Source: Adiantum capillus-veneris (taxonomy: Eukaryota; Streptophyta; Polypodiopsida; Polypodiales; Pteridaceae). From it: a stretch of 64,000 bases of DNA. Under the pieces are notes generated by a model. It worked only from the letters and a program-made list of their open reading frames with translations. It was not told the origin of the DNA and made no database searches. Position 1 is the first letter of the stretch, and each line of letters opens with the position of its first letter. Of the stretch, positions 23,566 to 34,665 are shown one piece after another. The stretch lies in assembly GCA_014529385.2 (NCBI GenBank), contig CM043944.1, forward strand, positions 49,853,768 to 49,917,767, given 5' to 3'. Both the position numbers and the translations under genes were made by a program.

Positions 23566-23845
23566 GCATACACACACACACACACACACACAAGGAGATG
23601 AAGAAGAAGATGGAGATGGAGCAAGGACACTCTTCAATTGCACAAATGAGAGAATGAGTGGTTTTTAGGTTTAGGTGACTTTTATATGAGGTCTACCATT
23701 CACACTTGGGCACCCATGCTTAGCCAACTAACCCTTGAATGTTCTAGCTAGAGGGCGCCTCTCATCGCCAATCACTCTTACCCTTTTCCTATTGGACCAA
23801 CAAGACCGACCCATGACTACTAGAAGTGGACACCGGTGGTTAACA
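23299..23845 (-). repeat. G1 LTR (copy 2)
   Basis: In element orientation it starts TGTTAACCACCGG and ends TGTGCACA. It shares the TCGGTCCAATAGG-type block with the full element (here TTGGTCCAATAGG) and the ACATTCAAGGGTTAGTTGGC block with the LTR at 16378. Inside are (CT)n at 23521-23563 and (CA)n at about 23570-23592, which read as (GA)n/(TG)n in element orientation. It is 547 bp. Confidence 0.8.
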
Positions 23846-25400
23846 CCATCCATATTGCCCTATACTTTTTCCAATTTTGAATCTCTTCACTCTGCTTAGA
23901 TTGAGTGACTGACTCCTTTAGGGTCCCCTTGATGACAATTATAGAGCTCCTATAGTCATCACATGGACTGGTACTGACTCTACCATATTTACCTTGGTTG
24001 CTTTAGCCTTTAAATTGTCATGCCATTATAATGAAATGTGTTTGTGATTCCTACATCTATAACAATTGAAATTCCTTCTAAAAATATCAATTATTTCTTA
24101 CCCTCTCCCAATCATAATTTTGGTATTTGCCTCTCCAAGTCATAGCATTGGTACTGGCTCCATTGTCAACGTTCTCAGTGACTTCCTCTTGCTTAATTGG
24201 CTTAGGGTTAGTCAATGCAGTCAAAGATTTGTATTTCCCTTCCTTGCTTGATCTTGCAATCGTTCCATGAATGACCAAAAGCCTTGCAGTATGTGCATTA
24301 GATACATTCATTAGTTTGATGCTCTTTGGATTTCATCTTATGCAACAAGTCTCTACTTTTCCAATTGAAGCTCTAGTCTCTGAGATCTTAGAGGTTTATT
24401 TTGATAATTCTTTGATTTTCTTTGATCAAGATCCCTTGTCTTTGGTTCTACATGGTTCTTTAGAATGCTTATCATCATATGAATTAGAACTTGATTTCAT
24501 ATCTTTTGAAGAAGACTCACTAGAACTTGAGCTATATTTGGCCTTTTTGTCCCTTGGGGGGGCCTTCTCCTTCTTGGAATGTTGTTCCAGTTTAAGAGCT
24601 CATTGCACTAAGTGGTTGAATTTACTTATGGGAGTTGGGACTTCTTGGTCTCAAATCCACTTATCAACCAAGCTCTCATACATTTCTCATATCTTGGTTC
24701 GTGCAACTGTCTGTCTAGGGAGTTCTTTGGTTCATGGATCCTCCTAACTCAAAGTTTTCCTTCTTGAATCTTATCTAGCTCATAGAGGATGTCTTCATCC
24801 CCTTGGTTCTCACCATACTCTAGGATGAAGGGTTTCTTCATTTTATTGTAAGTTCTAAGCCTACACGTTGGATAATGGTACTACCACTTCCTAGCTACAT
24901 CATTTTGGTATGAGGAAGTATTCTCTCTTTACGTATGATGCAAGTATTCCACCCAATCATCCTTATCAATGTCCTTGAGATTATTACACTCCTTGAAGCT
25001 TGGATATGAATGTTTTGGTCATCCCCGTACCTCTTAATGTCAGGAATGTAATTTTTAGTCCATGGGTCTTTTCCCAATTTGTAGGTTCATCATGGTACTC
25101 AACTTCTGTCTACCAACATCTAGTTTTGTTAGTTTTCATCTCTTGATGTCTATGTTTGACATGGTGGTGGTTGGTGTCTATTTCCTGAAGCTTGGGTTTT
25201 ACACGGTAATCATCATCAGTCTCTTTTACTATTTCAAGCTCATTATCCTTGTTTTGTAATTGATTATGAGTATTTATGCTTGTGTCTAAGTGACTCATTG
25301 GCATCAATATTGGTCGTAGCTTTTCCTTTCCCGATAAAATGTCAAGAACTATGTGAATGAGAGTGCCTCTCAACCCCCCTTTGAACACATTTGCCTTGAA
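23846..25400 (-). pseudogene. Gypsy gag relic with zinc knuckles
   Basis: On the minus strand, around 24240-24310, CTYCKAFGHSWNDC is a complete CX2CX4HX4C knuckle. About 220 bases further on, CYRCRNHKHISL resembles a second knuckle whose last Cys has changed. Upstream in the element (24500-24620) is a Lys/Ser-rich linker with KKEKAPPRDKKAKYSSS. The capsid part (24650-25388) is full of stops. The order fits a Ty3/gypsy gag. Confidence 0.5.
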
Positions 25401-26831
25401 TTCTTTGATTGTTTAGAAGCTTGATGTTAATGAACATCCTAATGCATGGGTCCACCTCTATCTCCTCACCCTAAGAACGGGGCTGAAGATCATCAGAATC
25501 CTACTTCGACCCTTCAACCATAGTACTAATATGATTGATCTCCTACCTCAGGTTGAGCATCGTACAGGAATTTTCAATAGCTAATTAACTTTGAGTTCCA
25601 ACATGGGAGAGTTGTTCATGTAAAGAGATTTAGCTCACCATCATGATCACCAAAATGCAATGAGCTGGAGGCTTGATATCTATTCTAGAGTTAGACTCAT
25701 AGTAACTAAACAGTTCAAACTTAAATGTTAGCTGATCAAATGACATAATCAAGTTCAAATACCAAAGTTCAAATCATCAGATGGCATGACTTCAGATAAA
25801 GCATACTTCAAATGATAGATTCAGACTATACTAGCACCAAACATCAGAAATATGGTTGAAGTGAAATGAATAGACAAGTTCAAAGTATGCAACACTCAAT
25901 AAGAAACCTCAAAATGTGGTTCAAAGTTAGATTATAGAATATAATTTACAGTACAACTAGACACAAGTGGCATAAGTTCATATTCAAATACAAAGCTACC
26001 AGACATTAGGTTGATTGACTGAAAGATACAAATGATACCAAAGATTAGCATTGAGTGCTCCCAAGCTCTCCTAAGTGATACAATGTAAGTATCAAGAGTC
26101 AAGAGTTACAAGAGTCCAACCAAAATGTGATTAATGGGTCACTATAAGGGACTTTTCACACTTGTGATGTCCGTATTGACACAGATAAACTTGGTTTTTT
26201 CTCCTTGAGACATTGATATTAGTGTCACAACCAGAACATTGATATAAGTGTCGTTGTATATGTGCATTGTTATATATTGATGCCTATATAAACTGTGATA
26301 ATGATGTTGCATAAACATTGATATGCATATTGATGCTTGCATGCGCAAAAAATTGGGGGAGGCATGACAAAAAGGCCTTTCCATAACAAATTGACCAACA
26401 CCAAGATAACTTGAACCGGCAAAGATGACACTAAATTTGAAGAGGATTTGTTTTCCATTAGTACAAATGCATTATATACAAGAGATTGCTAGCACCAAAT
26501 GTAAAAACATTCGCATATAATGTCAAATGCTACATTACAAGAATGGAAGAATGCCTCAAACTAAGATAACATATAAATAATAAGTTAAATGTTGTTGTTC
26601 CAAATGGGACAATCATATAATCCCCAAAAGATACATAAAATTATGAAGGTACTAAAACTAAAAGACATGGTAACACTTTAGTGATCTACTCTGGTGAAGA
26701 GGTTTCCTCACGCTCCAACAACATTCGAGTCAAATTCTACAAAACAAAAAGAGACAATAAAAGAAGTGTAGATAATGAAGCTAAATACAAACACATAGTT
26801 TAAAATAAATGGAGTCATTTTTCAAAGTATT
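25401..26831. other. No gene recognised, AT-rich
   Basis: Two short minus-strand frames near 26142-26458 have no recognised domain. The stretch 25690-26110 is AT-rich with loosely repeated words such as GTTCAAA and CAGATGGCATGA. It may be leader or LTR of the gag relic before it, but no pair was found. Confidence 0.4.
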
Positions 26832-28568
26832 TGTCATAAAAATCTAATACCTAACCAACCCAAATGATTTTCTCATACATTAAACTCATCATTTAGTGTT
26901 GGAAAATAGACGAGAACAAGGGTTAGAATATAGACATGTGCTTACAGATCTATCTCAACACGGGGCCAATGGTAAAGGGGTCCAAATGAGAGATGGTATG
27001 TCAAAGAGCAAGGCTAGCTAATGGATCCTAAAAGACCTTAGGATGAGCTTCATTAAAACTTCCAAAGGTTAGTGTTAAAAGTCCTTTGTTGACCTTAGGT
27101 AAGCTAGGGTTGAGCTTGAGATGGGAACCCGGCCCAAGCTTACGGTGCTTGTCGTGCTTGATGACTAAGGTGCTTGAGGTGCTTGTCGTGCTTGACGATT
27201 ACGGTGCTTGAGGTGCTTGTCGTTCTTGTGGACTAAGATGCTTGAGGTGCTTGTTGTGCTTGCCGACTAGGGAGCTTGAGGTGCTTGAGGTGCTTGTCGT
27301 GCTTGCTGACTAGGGAGCTTGAGGTGCTTGTCGTACTTGCCGACTAGGGAGCTTGAGGTGCTTGTCGTACTTGCCGACTAGGGAGCTTGAGGTGCTTGGG
27401 GAACACTACCCAAGCTTGAGGTGTTTTGTCATACTTGCTGACTAAGGCGCTTGAGGATAAGGTGTTCAAAAGTCAAATCCCATCCCTACAAGAGAGGGGG
27501 GGTGAGCCCTAAAGCTAAGGCGATGAGAGAGAACACACACATCCTCACACAAGGCAAGCTTGGTACAAAGAAAGCAAATAGGACACTTGTCAAGCTCCTC
27601 CTCATGTTGCCCTCATGGTGTGCCTAAAGCCTATTGGTTGGCCTCCCAAGGAGTCCAATGATAAATTGTTTTTGCATTTATCAAGTCCTTTCTCTCAAAG
27701 GGGAAAGGGGGACACTTTTCCCCAAGCTAACCTTGTTGCTTGTTATGCATTTTGCATGTGATTGTCCAAGCTTGCAGGGGTCCAATAAGCTTCTTCCATG
27801 AGCTAGAAGAGCGGGTCGACCAAAGCAAAAAGGGGGCTAGCTTGGGGGGGTATACTCTCCCACACAGACTCATACACACTCTCATTGTGTGAAGTGAAAA
27901 GTGCAAGAGCTCCATCTCCTTCTCCAAGCTAGTAGAGAAGTTGAGAGCCTACACCAACACTCTTGGCTATGAAATACAAATTCAACCAAGAGCCATGCTT
28001 CAATGTTGAAGCTTGCCATCTTCTCCATCTTCATTACTATGCTATTATGTATCTAGCAAGAAGAGTGATGATAAGTGAGGAACTACTTTTTTCTCCTATG
28101 GAATGTTTCTTCTTCCTCTTCCCTACCCTCATTCCTCGCTAGCTCTCTCCACCTTTGAAGGTATTTGAGGCCTTGGGATTGAGGCTTGGGATAGTTAATG
28201 CTTTTTGCAAAGTTTATGTTATGCTCGTGATGCATGAAACTTTTCATCTTCATTGCATCACCTAGGTCACAAGGAACACAAAGATTGTATTGTACCAAGT
28301 CTCTCTGAATGGAAGAATCCATAATACAAATGCCTATTGGAGGGGGGACCGCCGGCTCCACATAAATCCGATCCTCAACTGTTGTCATGTTCTCTAAACT
28401 CTCTCTATTGCAAAAGTATTTTTCATGCCAAGTTAATTAAGTACTATGTTCATGTTTCTACCATCAATTAAGGTCACCCTCTATGCTCTCAAAGTAACCT
28501 CACAAAAATGCTTTTTCTAGGTTTCCTAATTCCGCTACTCTCAAAGTTCATAGGCCATTTCCATTACA
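26832..28568 (+). repeat. G2 5' LTR
   Basis: Begins TGTCATAAAAATCTAATA and ends GGCCATTTCCATTACA, both matched by the 3' LTR at 39654-41210. It is 1,737 bp against 1,557 bp. The difference is mostly explained by a 34-bp minisatellite (eight units here, four there) and by a 47-bp segment near 28140-28187 missing from the 3' copy. Confidence 0.9.
27137..27456 (+). repeat. 34-bp minisatellite inside the G2 5' LTR
   Basis: About eight units of the form GCTTGAGGTGCTTGTCGTGC followed by TTGCCGACTAGGGA, one unit with a 9-bp extra piece. The 3' LTR has only about four units at 39955-40131. Confidence 0.9.
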
Positions 28569-28569
28569 T

Positions 28570-28582
28570 TGGTATCAGAGCA
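28570..28582 (+). promoter_or_regulatory. G2 primer-binding site, initiator-Met type
   Basis: TGGTATCAGAGCA begins two bases after the 5' LTR end. It is the standard plant site complementary to the 3' end of initiator tRNA-Met. Confidence 0.9.
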
Positions 28583-29114
28583 TTTGATTTCTCTTTTCTT
28601 GCTTAAGAATAGGGGTCCTTAAGTAGCCTATCAGTGGATGCTTTTGTTAATTATGTTAGGGTAAGTGGGACTGGGATCTATTATTGGTTTTGTTGAGACC
28701 ACTATATGGGATATGGTGCACACCTCAGGAGCTTTGGTCTTCATAATCGGGTCTTTTTAGACTTGCCTACAACTTCACCATTATTGAGCCATAAGAAGTT
28801 TGAAAGGAGCTAGCCCTCCGCAACTCTGCAATATTAGACCCACTCCACTACTCTCTATAATTAACCAATTCAAGCCATGGGAGTAGATACTTAACTGCTC
28901 CTTTTCAAAGACTTGCCTACGGCTTTACCATTATTGAGCCATAAGAAGTCCGAAAGGAGATAGCCCTCGGCAACTCTGCAATATTAGACCCACTCCACTA
29001 CTCTCTATAATTAACCAATTCAAGCCATGGGTGTAGATACTTAAGTGTTGATTTTCAAAGGCTAAGAGGAGTAGAAACTAAGGTTTTGAATTGCCAAAGC
29101 ATACACTAAGTAAG
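28583..29114 (+). other. G2 leader with a 150-bp tandem duplication
   Basis: Untranslated leader before the copia insertion. Two units of 150 bp (28759-28908 and 28909-29058) share long identical runs such as ACTCTGCAATATTAGACCCA. The copia element is inserted 56 bp after the second unit. Confidence 0.85.
29110..29114. repeat. Target-site duplication of the copia element (left)
   Basis: GTAAG here is repeated exactly at 34643-34647 on the other side of the copia element, as integrase-mediated insertion predicts. Confidence 0.9.
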
Positions 29115-29306
29115 TGTTGGGGTATAAAGCCCAATGTGGTCGCCCAGGTAAGTGGGCGGGCCGCCAGGTATGTACACATATTCTTTTGTAAAAACCTAAT
29201 AAGAACTCACTATGCTCTACACATTACAGTAGAGCGAGTTCACCATATCGTCGTGCTCTTCTTCTCGAACTCTCTCTCGCGTCGCACTTCCGCTCGTACT
29301 CCTTCA
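29115..29306 (+). repeat. Copia 5' LTR
   Basis: TGTTGGGG to CTCCTTCA, 192 bp. It differs from the 3' LTR only at three sites: C/T in CATTACAG, C/T in AGAGCGAG and A/C in CTCGAACT. Three in 192 is about 1.6 per cent. Confidence 0.95.
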
Positions 29307-29308
29307 AC

Positions 29309-29320
29309 TGGTATCAGAGC
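29309..29320 (+). promoter_or_regulatory. Copia primer-binding site, initiator-Met type
   Basis: TGGTATCAGAGC two bases after the LTR, complementary to the initiator tRNA-Met 3' end. Confidence 0.95.
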
Positions 29321-30414
29321 TCAGATCGAGGCTCGGGGAGGCTCGGGGCGGCACTGCAGGAGGCTAGAGTCACCAACTCAGATTGGAGTGAAATTCGACA
29401 GGCATAGACACGGCCCCAAATCTCGTGGGACAGCCCGAAGGTCTAGGTGTTGTCAGAATTTCATTCTGAGGTCATCTCGGCCACCGTTCGGCTTCGACAA
29501 AGGTCTGCGCAGGCCATTTTCGACTACGTGGTCTCGACGGGTGCAGATCCGACTCTGCAAATTTGGGGTTTTCGGCCTACGACTGCAGGTGCTGAGGATA
29601 TCGACACTCCCAGAGTGTTGATTTGTGGCTGTCTACACATCGAAGGACGGCTCACAGTTCTTGGAGGCGTGTCACATACGACACGGGCGCATCTACACAC
29701 AGACTGTAGGCGACATCAACTAGTTCATCAGGTAGCTTGTGTTTGCTGCTTGATATTCTAGATTTCATCCTGACATTGCAGGTACTTCCACATGGGATGT
29801 ATTGTCAGAGATGATGTATGTCTGTTGAGGGTTTGCTGGCTGTGAGTCACGCAGCAAACAACCGCCGCAGCGGTTACAGCATATAGTGGGAAATTTGTGG
29901 ATGTATGACTTTGTGGGAAGTCTATGTACTGTCAGGTTTACTACAGCCTTTGTTGAGGGTCGAGTGAGGTTTTATTGAGCTGGTAGATTCTCGAATGTTG
30001 AGATCCTTTCAGTGATACAGGTCTTGGAGCGATCCCTCGAGCACCCTTAGATAGGCAGCTAGGATGTATTGACTGTGTGTTAGACAGTTGGGATTGCATC
30101 TTTGCTTTACTGCCGTTGAGGCATTGTCGCAATCTATGCTTATAGGACAGTGACAGGACAGTGAGAGACAGTACAGGTGCAGGACAGGTTTACCCGTAGC
30201 TTACAGTGTCAGAGAGACAGTGTTTTTTGAGCTGTTTCTTGGTCTGTTTTTTAGTACACCATAGCCATTTTACAAAGGAGACTCTGCCAAAATTTCTGCA
30301 GAATCTGAAGCTTTCTTGGTTCATTTGACAGGTTGATATTGGTTCAGAGGTCAGTTTACAGGGGAAACTCTGCCGAATTTTTCCCAGAAAAGTAAACTAC
30401 TGTGAAGCGTAGCT
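29321..30414 (+). other. Copia leader
   Basis: About 1.1 kb of untranslated leader. Frames at 29091-29621 and 29447-29761 overlap the LTR or lie in the leader and have no known domain. Near 30120-30240 the sequence is rich in short repeated words such as GACAGTG and GGACAG. Confidence 0.7.
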
Positions 30415-31134
30415 ATGGCTGGATCACAGAACACTGCTCTTTACAATATCAAGAAGCTGGATGGAACCAATTTCCCATTGTGGAAGAAGCAGATTTGGCA
30501 TGTGTTGGTACAAAAGAAGCAGATAAAACCTATAAAGCTCAAGGGGATAAAACCAGAAGATATGGACGAAGATGAATGGAGCGAAATGGATGAATTGGCA
30601 CTTTCTACCATTATGCTGACTTTGGCAGAAAGCGTTTACTTCAATGTAGCAGACGAGATGTCGGCTTATCAAGCATGGTTAAAGCTGAGTGATCTTTATG
30701 AGAAGCAGAGTGCAGCTTTACAGGTATACTGGCTTAAGAAGCTTGTTGACTTGAAGATGAAAGAAGGGACACCTATGTCCAATCATCTGAATGAATTCTA
30801 CACAATCTATAGTCGGTTGTCAGCTCAAGGTGTCAAGTTTGATGAACCTGTTAGAGCTATGTTCCTGTTGATCACATTGCCGGAAAGTTGGGACACTTTT
30901 TGCACAGCTTTGATTAATTCTGCACCTCCAGATGGTTTGAACATAGCAGGTGTAGAAGGAAGTGTGCTTACTGAAGAAACCAATAGAAAGACAATGGACA
31001 AAGGCAAAGGAACAGCCTTAGTTGTCAAGGGAAGGACCAAAGAAAAGTACAAAGGTGGAAAGAGGAATCAGTCTCGTAGTAAGTCCCGCAGTGCTAAAGG
31101 CAAGAGTGACATAGAATGCTACCATTGTGGATAG
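30415..31134 (+). pseudogene. gag: Copia Gag with a stop inside the zinc knuckle
   Basis: 239 residues from a good ATG (AGCTATGGCTGG). The start has KKLDGTNFPLWKKQIW, typical of copia Gag. The capsid core is followed by a Lys/Arg/Ser-rich linker and a zinc knuckle, ECYHCG, which is cut by TAG at 31132-31134. The frame continues on the other side as KGHMKRDY, so the knuckle's last Cys is also Tyr. The stop most likely arose from a CAG codon and the Tyr from a Cys codon, both transitions. In the family Gag coats the genomic RNA. Gag and Pol here are in one frame, as is usual for copia. Confidence 0.9.
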
Positions 31135-31143
31135 AAGGGTCAC

Positions 31144-34017
31144 ATGAAAAGAGACTACAGAGAATGGAAAGCAGAAAAAGGCAAAGAGAAAGCTGAAGAC
31201 CATGGTGAGAATAACAAGTCCTCAGTGAAGATTCAAGAAATAAATGTGACAAACACTGTTGCAGAGGATGACAGTCTAGTGTCAGGAGACATCTACTTCT
31301 TGAAAAATACAATGGACTCAGCTCTTCTTACAGCATCTGATGGAAATGCACTGAGTGACTGGATTATAGACTCAGGGGCATCACTTCATGTGTCTCCAAA
31401 CAAGGAGTGGTTTACTTCTTATGTGACCACTAAAGATCATGTTCGGCTAGGCAATGGGCAGACATGTGAGATCTTAGGTGTTGGAGATGTTCAATTGAAG
31501 TTTCAGAATGGCTCTTCTTTCACGCTGAAGAATGTGAGACATGTTTCCGCAATTACAAAGAGCTTGATCAGCACAGGTTTACTTGATGATGCTGGCTATG
31601 TCACCATTTTTGGACAGAACATGTGGAAGATATCCAAGGATTCTATGACAGTAGCACATGGAGTAAAGTCTAGAGGACTTTACATGATTTATGTATCAAA
31701 TGTCTCTAAAAATGTAATCAATGTAACCGAGCAGCCGAACGTTTCTTTGTGGCATAGCCGGTTAGGACATATGTCCAAGAAGGGAATGGAAATCTTGTCT
31801 CGTTCTGGTTATTTGCCTGGCTTTTCATTTAATGATTTTGAATTTTGTGAACATTGTCTGTATGGTAAGCAAACACAGCAGCCACATAAGCATAGAAGCA
31901 GTAGAAGAGATACACAGTTGGCACTTGTTCATAGTGATTTGTGTGGACCTATGCCTAACCTATCTCTAGGGGGAGCTTCTTACTTTATGACATTTATAGA
32001 TGATTACTCGAGGAAAGTATGGGTTTACTTTCTCAAGCACAAGGATGAAGCGTTTAGTGTTTTCAAAACGTTTGTGACACTTGTGGAGAATCAGAGTCGC
32101 AAGAAGCTTAAATGCTTACGCACTGACAATGGTGGAGAGTATGTTTCAAAGGCCTTTCAGGACTTTTGTGAGTCAAAAGGTATAAAACGTGAACTTACTG
32201 CTCCTTACAATCCTCCTCAAAATGGTGTTGCTGAGAGGATGAATAGGACCATACAAGACAAGGTCAGAAGTATGTTGTCTAATGCACAGCTGCCAAATGG
32301 GTTTTGGGTTAGATCTCCTAGCAAGGTTTTGCAGAAGGATTCAGTGCCAGATATGGTATGGTCAGGCAAAATGCCCTCATACAAGCATCTCAAAGTCTTT
32401 GGCTGTGAGGCATATACTCACGTTCCAAAGCAATTTAGAAACAAACTTGAGCCAAAGAGTAGAAAGTGCATCTTTCTAGGCTATGGTAATTCTGGTGAGA
32501 TGGGGTACAGACTTTGGGATCCCGAATCCAGAAAGGTTGTCCGCAGCAATGATGTTCACTTTAATGAATCCAAATATCATTCTAAACCAGAGAGGTTTGA
32601 GGAGATTAGAAGAGTTGTCTTCCAAGAAGATGGACCTGCACGTGCAAGACAAAATGTCAGGGCTCAAGAGGAGCAAGGACAGGATAGAGTGGAACCACAG
32701 GTTGTGGCTGAGCCTAAGCCACCTATTGTGCGTAGATCTGGACGTTGCACACGACCTCCTGATAGGTTTGTTCCATCTATGAACTATGTCATGTTGACTG
32801 ATTGCAATGAGCCCTCATGTTACAAAGAAGCAGTGCAAATGAAGGACTCCGGGAATTGGCAATTGGCCATGCAGTCAGAGATGACAACTCTGCATAAAAA
32901 CAAGACATGGAAGCTAGTTAAATTACCACAGGGCAAAAAGGCTCTACCTTGTAAATGGGTTTACAGGTATAAGATCACCGCTCATGATAGTCAACCAAAG
33001 TACAAAGCAAGGCTTGTTGCCAAGGGCTTTAAGCAAGAACAAGGCATTGACTTTGATGAAGTCTTCTCTCCGGTGGCCAAGATGACTACATTGAGATGCT
33101 TTCTTGCATTGGTTGCCATATTAGATTTGGTGTTGCACCAAATGGATGTCAAGACAGCGTTCTTGCATGGTGATTTAGATGTGGAAATTTACATGCAGCA
33201 GCCAGAAGGGTTTGTTGAGAAAGGCAAGGAAGATTGGGTATGCCAGTTGTTAAAGAGTCTTTATGGCTTAAAACAATCACCGAGGGCATGGTACCATAAA
33301 TTCCACAAGTTTATGCTTTCTCAAGGCTACAAACATAGTGAGTTCGATCACTGTCTATATACAAAGAAGTCTAAGGATGGTAGTTGGCTGTTCCTTATTT
33401 TGTATGTGGATGACATGTTGATTGCTGGCAAGCACTTGGAAGAAATTTCAGCTTTGAAGTCAAAGATGGAAAAATCGTTTGACATGAAAGACATGGGTGA
33501 GGCAAGTCATATACTTGGTATGCGCATTGAGAGAGACAGATCAAAGAAGTTGATTTGGTTATCTCAAACAGAGTATATTGACAAGGTTTTGCAACGTTTC
33601 AATATGGAGAAGGGAAAGGCATTGAGTGTTCCATTGCCACCATATGTGAAACTTAGCAAACAAGATTGTCCTGTGTCTGAGGAAGAACAGGCTGAAATGG
33701 ATAAGATTCCATATGCGTCTGCAGTGGGTAGTTTGATGTATGCAATGATTGCTACTCGCCCAGACATTGCATTTGCAGTGGGAGTAGTAAGTCGATACAT
33801 GTCAAACCTAGGCAAGAAACATTGGGAGGCAGTGAAAGGAATATTGAGATACCTGAAAGCTACAAAGAGTATGCGTATATGCTATGGGAGTCAGGAGCTA
33901 AGTGTAAAGGGTTTTACAGACTCAGATTATGCAGGTGACTTAGACAACCGAAGGTCTACGTCAAGGTATGTCTTTACATTGGCTGGTGGAGCAGTATCAT
34001 GGCGTTCTAGATTATAA
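31144..34017 (+). pseudogene. pol: Copia Pol: protease, integrase, RT, RNase H start
   Basis: 957 codons open. The protease has WIIDSGASLHVS with catalytic Asp at about residue 76. The integrase has its zinc module WHSRLGH (about 202) with CEHC (235-238). Its core has HSDLCGP (Asp about 265), RTDNGGEY (Asp about 328) and NGVAERMN (Glu about 364), so the DDE triad is intact. Soon after, GFWV runs directly into RSPSKV, where about a dozen residues usual in copia integrases are missing in frame. RT has DEVFSPVAK and YVDD at 754-757. RNase H begins near GFTDSDYAGD. The frame ends at TAA (34015-34017) inside RNase H. The product would build and integrate the DNA copy. Confidence 0.93.
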
Positions 34018-34350
34018 GATTGTGTTACTCAGTCTACTACAGAGGCTGAATATGTTGCAGCATCAAAGGCATGCAAAGCATCAATTTGGCTTAATCGACT
34101 AGTAACAGATTTGGGAATCAAAGAAGAGATGCCTGTGTTATATTGTGATAGTCAAAGTGCTATACAATTGGCTCGCAATCCAGTTTATCACTCAAAGACA
34201 AAGCATGTGGATGTGAAGTATCATTGCATCAAGGAAATGTCGAGGATAAGCAACTTTAGCTTGTCAAAGTTCACACCACAGAAAATCCTGCTAATCTACT
34301 TACAAAAGGACTTCCCTCAGAGAGCTTTGCGCATTTTCGCAAGCAGTTAG
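34018..34350 (+). pseudogene. Copia RNase H C-terminal part
   Basis: The same frame continues after the TAA with TQSTTEAEYVAASKA (catalytic Glu) and VLYCDSQSAIQLA (catalytic Asp), then KTKHVDVKYHCIKE. A frameshift near 34245 replaces the normal end. The stop at 34015 is best explained by CAA to TAA. Confidence 0.88.
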
Positions 34351-34433
34351 GTGTAGGGTAGTACATCACTTCTCTACATCTCTTGTATATTAGCTTGTAT
34401 AGTAGCTTCTCTCACACTTAAAGTACCACATTG

Positions 34434-34449
34434 GACTTTAAGTGGGAGG
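34434..34449 (+). promoter_or_regulatory. Copia polypurine tract
   Basis: Purine-rich AAGTGGGAGG ends just before the 3' LTR at 34451, where plus-strand synthesis would begin. Confidence 0.8.
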
Positions 34450-34450
34450 T

Positions 34451-34642
34451 TGTTGGGGTATAAAGCCCAATGTGGTCGCCCAGGTAAGTGGGCGGGCCGC
34501 CAGGTATGTACACATATTCTTTTGTAAAAACCTAATAAGAACTCACTATGCTCTACACATTATAGTAGAGTGAGTTCACCATATCGTCGTGCTCTTCTTC
34601 TCGCACTCTCTCTCGCGTCGCACTTCCGCTCGTACTCCTTCA
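34451..34642 (+). repeat. Copia 3' LTR
   Basis: 192 bp, TGTTGGGG to CTCCTTCA, 189 of 192 positions identical to the 5' LTR. Confidence 0.95.
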
Positions 34643-34647
34643 GTAAG
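34643..34647. repeat. Target-site duplication of the copia element (right)
   Basis: GTAAG, identical to 29110-29114. Confidence 0.9.
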
Positions 34648-34665
34648 TACTCAAATTTTGTTAAC

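Larger units (their letters stand above)
22213..23845 (-). mobile_element. G1 gypsy copy, 5' portion only
   Basis: In element order this minus-strand piece contains an LTR (23845-23299), a primer-binding site (23294-23277), a leader (about 23276-22440) and the start of gag (22439-22213). The gag part matches the full element at about 48085-48300. The rest of the element is absent. Flanking DNA on the low side is an unrelated plus-strand gag. Confidence 0.8.
29115..34642 (+). mobile_element. Ty1/copia retrotransposon, nearly intact
   Basis: A 5,528-bp element with 192-bp LTRs at both ends, a Met-type primer-binding site, a single gag-pol frame, a polypurine tract and a perfect 5-bp target duplication GTAAG. 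Domain order is gag, protease, integrase, RT, RNase H, which defines Ty1/copia. The LTRs differ at three positions, so this is the youngest insertion that can be dated here. It is not autonomous as it stands because of two in-frame stops, a lost knuckle Cys, a short integrase deletion and a 3' frameshift. It sits in the leader of G2. The clade is probably Tork/Tnt1-like, but that is a guess. Confidence 0.95.

Noticed and set aside
27137-27456. CRISPR-like array
   Set aside because: Units are contiguous 34-bp tandem repeats without spacers, inside a plant LTR.
29091-29621. 176-codon ORF at the copia 5' end
   Set aside because: It begins outside the element, crosses the LTR and primer-binding site, and has no known domain.
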